Shown in pieces: positions 40,676-44,538 of a DNA stretch of 44,538 bases. The notes under the pieces were generated by a model that ran no database searches, was not told the DNA's origin, and was given only the letters and a program-made list of their open reading frames with translations. Position numbers and translations under genes: made by a program. Within the stretch, counting starts at the first letter, position 1; each line of letters opens with the position of its first letter. The stretch is from an uncultured Neglectibacter sp. (lineage in GTDB: Bacteria; Bacillota; Clostridia; Oscillospirales; Acutalibacteraceae), in NCBI GenBank assembly GCA_937958185.1, contig CALFFN010000020.1:1-44538 (forward strand). The letters are read 5' to 3'.

Positions 40676-41632
40676 TCAATATTGATAGAACCCTTCGCCA
40701 GAAGACATTCCCAACTTGCCCTCATCAATGAATTTTTTTAGTACAGCCGCCATTTCCTTAAAATTGTACGGCATCATCATTTTCTTCAGGAGTGGGCTCA
40801 GGAGTCCGGGGACTTTCTGATATTGCATAACGATATTGTAAGCGGTAGTAAGTCCAACCGTATCAATGATCTGGAAAGGTCCCTTGGGAGCGCCGGTGCC
40901 ATGTGTCCATGCAATATCAATACTTTGTGGATCGGAAACCCCCGCCACATAGAGATCAAGACCACTCAGGAGAAAAGGAACCAGCATAGAGTTTAGCAGG
41001 TAACCGCTTTTTTCCTTGCGGACCGGCAGCGCAATCATTCGGATCTCGTTGCTGAATTCAATCAGTTCCTCAAAATACCGGGAATCGGTCTTATCCTGAG
41101 CCATGATCTCCGCTGTATTGTTCTGCCAGATAGAATTTGCAAAATGAAGAGATAGATATTTGTCAGGTCTTCCAGTATATTTTGCGAAAGCAGAAGGAAG
41201 CAGGGTAGAAGAGTTGGTGGCAATGACAGTCTTTGCCGGAAGGCACGGAGCCAGCTTTTGATAAAATTCTATCTTATCTTTCTCATTTTCCGCCATTGAT
41301 TCAATGACCAGATCTGCATCTTCCACCGCTTTTTGCATATTCAACTCCAACTTCAGGCTGGAGTAAGCGCGCTCGACCCTTGCAACGCATTCTTTTTTAT
41401 CAAAGGCGTCGCTGTCTGCAATACCTGCAGCCCAAGGACCTTCCCCGTTTGCCATATTTTCGATGGTATCCAGATAGGTTTTTTTCAAATGATCGAGCTT
41501 TGGCTGGGTACGCCCGATGGAACCTTCAGATCTAAGCCAAATTGTTACATCAAATCCACAATAAGCACTCTGAAAAGCAATCTGACTGCCAAGTACGCCG
41601 CCGCCTGCTACTACGATTTTCTGATAGCTCAT
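40676..41632 (-). CDS. 3-hydroxyacyl-CoA dehydrogenase family protein
   Basis: About 318 residues. A Rossmann NAD-binding start (IVVAGGGVLGSQIAFQSAY), then VIESMAENEKDK, the catalytic-region TNSSTLLPSAFA, LSLHFANS with the active His, and a C-terminal helical domain with ending GMSSGEGFYQY. These enzymes oxidise L-3-hydroxyacyl-CoA with NAD+, as in butyrate synthesis or beta-oxidation. The ATG at 41632 follows GGGGA. It is divergent from a TetR gene that probably controls it. No thiolase or crotonase gene is present here. Confidence 0.88.
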   Translation of the reverse strand: MSYQKIVVAGGGVLGSQIAFQSAYCGFDVTIWLRSEGSIGRTQPKLDHLKKTYLDTIENMANGEGPWAAGIADSDAFDKKECVARVERAYSSLKLELNMQKAVEDADLVIESMAENEKDKIEFYQKLAPCLPAKTVIATNSSTLLPSAFAKYTGRPDKYLSLHFANSIWQNNTAEIMAQDKTDSRYFEELIEFSNEIRMIALPVRKEKSGYLLNSMLVPFLLSGLDLYVAGVSDPQSIDIAWTHGTGAPKGPFQIIDTVGLTTAYNIVMQYQKVPGLLSPLLKKMMMPYNFKEMAAVLKKFIDEGKLGMSSGEGFYQY

Positions 41633-41667
41633 CACGATCCCCACTTTCTGCATCTTGACTTATTGAT

Positions 41668-41762
41668 GATACTTTTGTATCTTTATTTTAGATATTAGCA
41701 GTGATCCATTGCAGTGTCAATTCAATAAGACAGTATTGATACTTTTGCAGTGAAAAAGTATC
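41668..41762. promoter_or_regulatory. Operator-like palindromes between the dehydrogenase and TetR genes
   Basis: GATACTTTTGTATC (41668-41681), and GATACTTTT with AAAAAGTATC (41738-41762), share the half-site GATACTTTT. On the minus strand a promoter TTGACA (41720-41715), 17 bp, TAATAT (41697-41692) lies between them and serves the dehydrogenase. Probable TetR-family operator sites. Confidence 0.6.
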
Positions 41763-41782
41763 TCAGAGAGGAGATCGCTATA

Positions 41783-42316
41783 GTGAACCGAAGAAATGAG
41801 TCTACGAAATTCCTGCTGGAATGCATGGCAGATTCTCTGATCGCGCTAATGAAAGAAAAAGAGTACAGCAAAATAACGATCAACGAGATCACAGAAAAGG
41901 CTGGTGTAGGGAGAGCCACTTATTTCCGCCATGTCAAAAGCAAAGAAGAATTGATCGTTTATAAGCTGAAGATGTGTTGGGAGAGATGGGCAGAAGAAGC
42001 TGGGCTTCGGATGACGACTGGTTTTGCTCTTGAGAATACGGAAGCTTTTTTCAGATTCAATTATGCCAATAGGGAATGGTTTCTCCTTGCGTATGAAGCA
42101 GGGCTGTCGCAAACACTGCTTTCGGCTTTCGACGCTATCTTTGTCGAGCAGAGCGAAGCCAAAGAACAGCAGTATGCCAATTCTTTTTTCAAATATGGTC
42201 TTTTTGGTATTCTGAATGCATGGATTTTGAACGGATTTGAAGAATCTCCCGAAGAAATGATAGCGATAGGGAAAAAAATTATTTCGTCCATTGTCTATGA
42301 CGCAACAAAAAATTAG
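41783..42316 (+). CDS. TetR-family transcriptional regulator
   Basis: About 177 residues. The N-terminal helix-turn-helix reads KITINEITEKAGVGRATYFRHV, followed by KSKEELIVYKL; the C-terminal helices form the ligand domain. This resembles TetR/AcrR regulators in which a ligand, possibly an acyl-CoA, relieves repression. I chose GTG at 41783, with AGGAG nine bases upstream; an in-frame GTG at 41750 has no ribosome site and overlaps an operator-like palindrome. It is divergent from the dehydrogenase gene. Confidence 0.85.
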   Translation: MNRRNESTKFLLECMADSLIALMKEKEYSKITINEITEKAGVGRATYFRHVKSKEELIVYKLKMCWERWAEEAGLRMTTGFALENTEAFFRFNYANREWFLLAYEAGLSQTLLSAFDAIFVEQSEAKEQQYANSFFKYGLFGILNAWILNGFEESPEEMIAIGKKIISSIVYDATKN

Positions 42317-42352
42317 CCTTAATATTGTACCAAAAAGATATCGCCCTGCATC

Positions 42353-42391
42353 AAAAGCCGGGAAAAGCGCTGTTTATGCAGCTTCCCGGCT
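42353..42391 (-). terminator. Intrinsic terminator of guaA
   Basis: On the minus strand AGCCGGGAA pairs with TTCCCGGCT around a loop that holds an inner GCTG/CAGC stem, followed by TTTTGA. It lies 10 bp past the guaA stop. Confidence 0.8.
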
Positions 42392-42401
42392 CTGGACCTT
42401 C

Positions 42402-43952
42402 TCACTCAAATTCCACCGTTGCCGGGGGCTTTGAGGTGATATCGTACAGCACGCGGTTGATGCCCTGCACCTCATTGACGATGCGGACGCTGATTTTATC
42501 CAGCACGTCATAGGGAATGCGCGCCCAGTCGGCGGTCATGAAATCGGAGGTGGTCACGCCCCGGAGCGCAAGGGCATAATCATACGTTCTGCCGTCGCCC
42601 ATCACGCCGACAGAGCGCATATTGGTCAGCACGGCAAAATACTGGTTGATGCTTCTGTCCAGCCCGGCGTTTGCAATTTCCTCCCGGAAAATGGCGTCCG
42701 CTTCCCGCAGGGTATCCGCCTTTTCCCTGGTGATCTCGCCGATAATGCGAATGGCAAGCCCCGGTCCCGGGAAGGGCTGGCGCATGACCAGATACTCCGG
42801 CAGCCCCAGTTCCCTGCCAAGCTCACGCACCTCGTCCTTGAACAGTAAGCGCAAAGGCTCGATGATCTCCTTAAAGTCCACATAGTCGGGCAGACCGCCC
42901 ACATTGTGGTGGCTCTTGATGGTGGCGGCGTCGCCCAGCCCGGATTCTATCACGTCCGGGTAGATCGTGCCCTGCGCCAGATAATCCACTCTGCCGATTT
43001 TCCTGGATTCCTCCTCGAACACCCGGATAAATTCCTCGCCGATGATCTTCCGCTTCCGTTCCGGCTCGGTCACGCCTTTGAGCTTCCCTAAAAAGCGCTC
43101 CCCGGCGTCCACCCGGACAAAATTCAGGTTCCATTTGGAGAAGGCGGCTTCCACCTCGTTCCCCTCGTCCTTCCGCATGAGACCGTGGTCCACAAACACG
43201 CAGGTAAGCTGGCTGCCCACCGCTTCGGCCAGCAGCGCCGCCGCCACGGAGGAATCCACACCGCCGGACAGCGCCAGCAGCACCTTTCCCCCGCCGATCT
43301 TTTCCCGCAGCTCCCTCACGGCGGTTTTGCAGTAGTCCTCCATCGTCCAGTCGCCCACAGCGCCGCAGACCTCATAGAGGAAGTTGCGCAGCATTTTCGT
43401 GCCGTTTTCGGTGTGGTTCACCTCGGGGTGGAACTGCACGCCGTAAAAGCCTCTGGCTTCATCGGCGATCGCCACGTTGGGACAGTTGTCCGAATGCGCC
43501 GTCAGCCGGAAGCCCTCCGGCACCTTTGCCATATAGTCGCCGTGACTCATCCAGGAGAAGCCCTCCTCCGGCAGCCCGCGGAACAGCTTGCAGTCTGTAT
43601 TGTAAAAGGTCTTGGTTTTCCCGTATTCCCGGGCGGAATCCTCCTGCGCTTCCGTGACCTTGCCGCCCAGATTGTGCGCCAGCAGTTGGCAGCCGTAGCA
43701 GATCCCCAGGATCGGTATTCCAAGCCGGAACAGCTCCGGGTCTGCCTGGGGGGAATCCGGCAGATAGACGGAGCCCGGTCCGCCGGTAAAAATAATGCCG
43801 ATGGGCGACATCGCCCTGATCTCGTCCACCGGCGTGGTGTACGGCTTCACTTCACAATAGACATTGCATTCCCTGACCCGCCGGGCGATCAGCTGATTGT
43901 ACTGCCCGCCGAAGTCCAGGACCAGCACAAGCTGGCGCGAGGAGTTTTCCAT
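42402..43952 (-). CDS. guaA: GMP synthase (glutamine-hydrolysing)
   Basis: A 516-residue complete enzyme. The class I glutamine amidotransferase domain has GICYGCQLL (nucleophile Cys near residue 82) and FHPEVNHTENG (catalytic His-x-Glu). The ATP-PPase domain starts near 215 with LALSGGVDSSVAAALL and includes FPGPGLAIR; the C-terminus is TSKPPATVEFE. It converts XMP, ATP and glutamine to GMP in purine synthesis. It has its own promoter and terminator. Its 3' end lacks the ATTCCCACTC core, so the mobile elements use the other GMP synthase gene. Confidence 0.96.
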   Translation of the reverse strand: MENSSRQLVLVLDFGGQYNQLIARRVRECNVYCEVKPYTTPVDEIRAMSPIGIIFTGGPGSVYLPDSPQADPELFRLGIPILGICYGCQLLAHNLGGKVTEAQEDSAREYGKTKTFYNTDCKLFRGLPEEGFSWMSHGDYMAKVPEGFRLTAHSDNCPNVAIADEARGFYGVQFHPEVNHTENGTKMLRNFLYEVCGAVGDWTMEDYCKTAVRELREKIGGGKVLLALSGGVDSSVAAALLAEAVGSQLTCVFVDHGLMRKDEGNEVEAAFSKWNLNFVRVDAGERFLGKLKGVTEPERKRKIIGEEFIRVFEEESRKIGRVDYLAQGTIYPDVIESGLGDAATIKSHHNVGGLPDYVDFKEIIEPLRLLFKDEVRELGRELGLPEYLVMRQPFPGPGLAIRIIGEITREKADTLREADAIFREEIANAGLDRSINQYFAVLTNMRSVGVMGDGRTYDYALALRGVTTSDFMTADWARIPYDVLDKISVRIVNEVQGINRVLYDITSKPPATVEFE

Positions 43953-43984
43953 GATTTCCCCATTCCTTTCTTTTTCCTGCCCCT

Positions 43985-44013
43985 ATCCTATCACAACTGC
44001 TCCATTTCTTCAA
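43985..44013 (-). promoter_or_regulatory. Promoter of guaA
   Basis: On the minus strand TTGAAG (44013-44008), 17 bp, TAGGAT (43990-43985). The leader is about 25 nt, too short for a purine riboswitch. Confidence 0.65.
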
Positions 44014-44137
44014 GATTTTCCTTGTACGCCGGGAAGCAAAGGACAAATTTCTTTTTTCTCCCTGCATACGCAAGGGTTTTCGCCGCCCCGCCCCAGCCGT
44101 GCGTGACATAGGCGACTATCACGTCTGACAGTTCTAC

Positions 44138-44159
44138 TATGTGCAGATTTAAGCACATA
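44138..44159. promoter_or_regulatory. 7-bp inverted repeat before the last XRE gene
   Basis: TATGTGC (44138-44144) and GCACATA (44153-44159) flank an 8-bp gap, upstream of the -35. It may be an operator or a weak hairpin. Confidence 0.35.
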
Positions 44160-44170
44160 ATATTTTACAG

Positions 44171-44200
44171 TTGACAAAACACATCTAACAAAGCTATACT
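44171..44200 (+). promoter_or_regulatory. Promoter of the small XRE gene
   Basis: TTGACA (44171-44176), 18 bp, TATACT (44195-44200). TTGACAA (44171) and TTGTCAA (44205) form an inverted repeat around it, a possible autoregulatory site. Confidence 0.78.
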
Positions 44201-44237
44201 TATCTTGTCAATTACAAAAAGCCGGGGGCAGAAAACC

Positions 44238-44462
44238 GTGGAAAAATATGGGTCGGTCAAAATTAATCTTGCAAAGCTGATCGAAGAAAGCGGGATCAGC
44301 AAAAACAAGCTCAGCCAGCGTGCGGAAATGCAGCGGACACAGCTCAACCGCTATTGCAACAACACCATCGCCCGATTGGACATTGACGTATTGGCAAGGC
44401 TGTGTACTGTGCTGGGCTGTGAAATCGGCGACCTGCTGGAATTCGTCCCGCCTGAAAAGTAA
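44238..44462 (+). CDS. Small XRE-family transcriptional regulator
   Basis: About 74 residues forming one Cro/CI helix-turn-helix (VKINLAKLIEESGISKNKLS; RTQLNRYCNNTIARLD; LCTVLGCEIGDLLEFVP). It is HTH_26-like, similar in kind to the restriction controller at 27.0 kb. I chose GTG at 44238 with GGGGGC upstream; the TTG at 44205 is 5 bp from the -10. What it regulates is not in the window, apart from probable autoregulation. Confidence 0.75.
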   Translation: MEKYGSVKINLAKLIEESGISKNKLSQRAEMQRTQLNRYCNNTIARLDIDVLARLCTVLGCEIGDLLEFVPPEK

Positions 44463-44473
44463 AAATAAATATC

Positions 44474-44498
44474 ACACCGGCGGAGCCGGTGGTTTTAT
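44474..44498 (+). terminator. Intrinsic terminator after the small XRE gene
   Basis: CACCGGC pairs with GCCGGTG around GGA, followed by GTTTTA. The palindrome GCCCTAAAGGGC (44504-44515) follows; the window then ends. Confidence 0.7.
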
Positions 44499-44538
44499 AA
44501 CAGCCCTAAAGGGCAGGATACAGGCACACCCCTAAAGG

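Noticed and set aside
43953..43985. Purine riboswitch before guaA
   Set aside because: The leader from the predicted start is about 25 nt, too short for a purine aptamer.

Overview
The window looks like a chromosome segment of a spore-forming, Gram-positive gut Clostridium of the Oscillospiraceae/Ruminococcaceae type. The evidence is a GC-rich backbone, AGGAGG-type ribosome binding sites, a cotJABC spore-coat operon, a TatD-linked radical SAM gene, clostridial TnpV/mobilization modules and consensus sigma-A promoters. The species cannot be named from sequence alone.

Backbone, 1-18.5 kb. A tRNA-Gly(GCC) and a cold-shock protein gene with a long, hairpin-containing leader are followed by a MoxR ATPase / DUF58 / transmembrane transglutaminase operon interrupted by a 0.4-kb tandem-repeat block. 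A minus-strand group follows: lipoprotein, TatD-associated radical SAM protein, TatD nuclease, small membrane protein, metG, a metal-binding CopZ-like protein and an unannotated 34-residue membrane peptide. Then come cotJABC, a trans-aconitate methyltransferase, a GNAT acetyltransferase, an unknown 272-residue protein and dcd. A lone AT-rich GIY-YIG gene at 15.6 kb ends in about 100 bp that is repeated at 32.8 kb inside a mobile element. A MATE transporter fused to a cytidylate-kinase-like domain is preceded by a consensus promoter and an immediate intrinsic terminator.

Island, 18.5-39.5 kb. Four copies of ATTCCCACTC (18529, 21363, 32975, 39538) divide this region. The last copy is the 3' end of a GMP synthase gene (codons for Ile-Glu-Trp-Glu-stop). 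The copies define two complete related integrative mobilizable elements in tandem, plus a leftover segment. Element 1 (21362-32984) and element 2 (32974-39547) share the order xis-int-mobC-replication ATPase-iterons-oriT-relaxase, with a divergent XRE regulator. Both carry 7-bp arm repeats (GCTATCA in element 1, AGTATCA in element 2) spaced 11 bp apart, at the same distances from the core: 104 bp on the left, 60/61 bp on the right.

Element 1's relaxase gene has a nonsense codon and a lost start codon; its ATPase gene has a nonsense codon and a frameshift. It still carries an apparently intact defence cargo: an XRE controller, a fused C5-cytosine/N6-adenine DNA methyltransferase, an HNH restriction enzyme, an unknown 98-residue protein and a Shedu (DUF4263) nuclease. 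The leftover segment at 18.5-21.4 kb holds one NACHT-type STAND NTPase. Element 2 looks intact and carries one DUF1835/DUF3658 gene in the equivalent cargo slot. Element 2 could therefore supply mobilization functions in trans to the crippled defence element; this is inference.

Right flank, 39.5-44.5 kb. The target gene encodes a GMP synthase lacking the glutaminase domain. It is followed by a 3-hydroxyacyl-CoA dehydrogenase gene divergent from a TetR regulator with operator-like palindromes between them, then a second, full-length guaA and a small XRE regulator.
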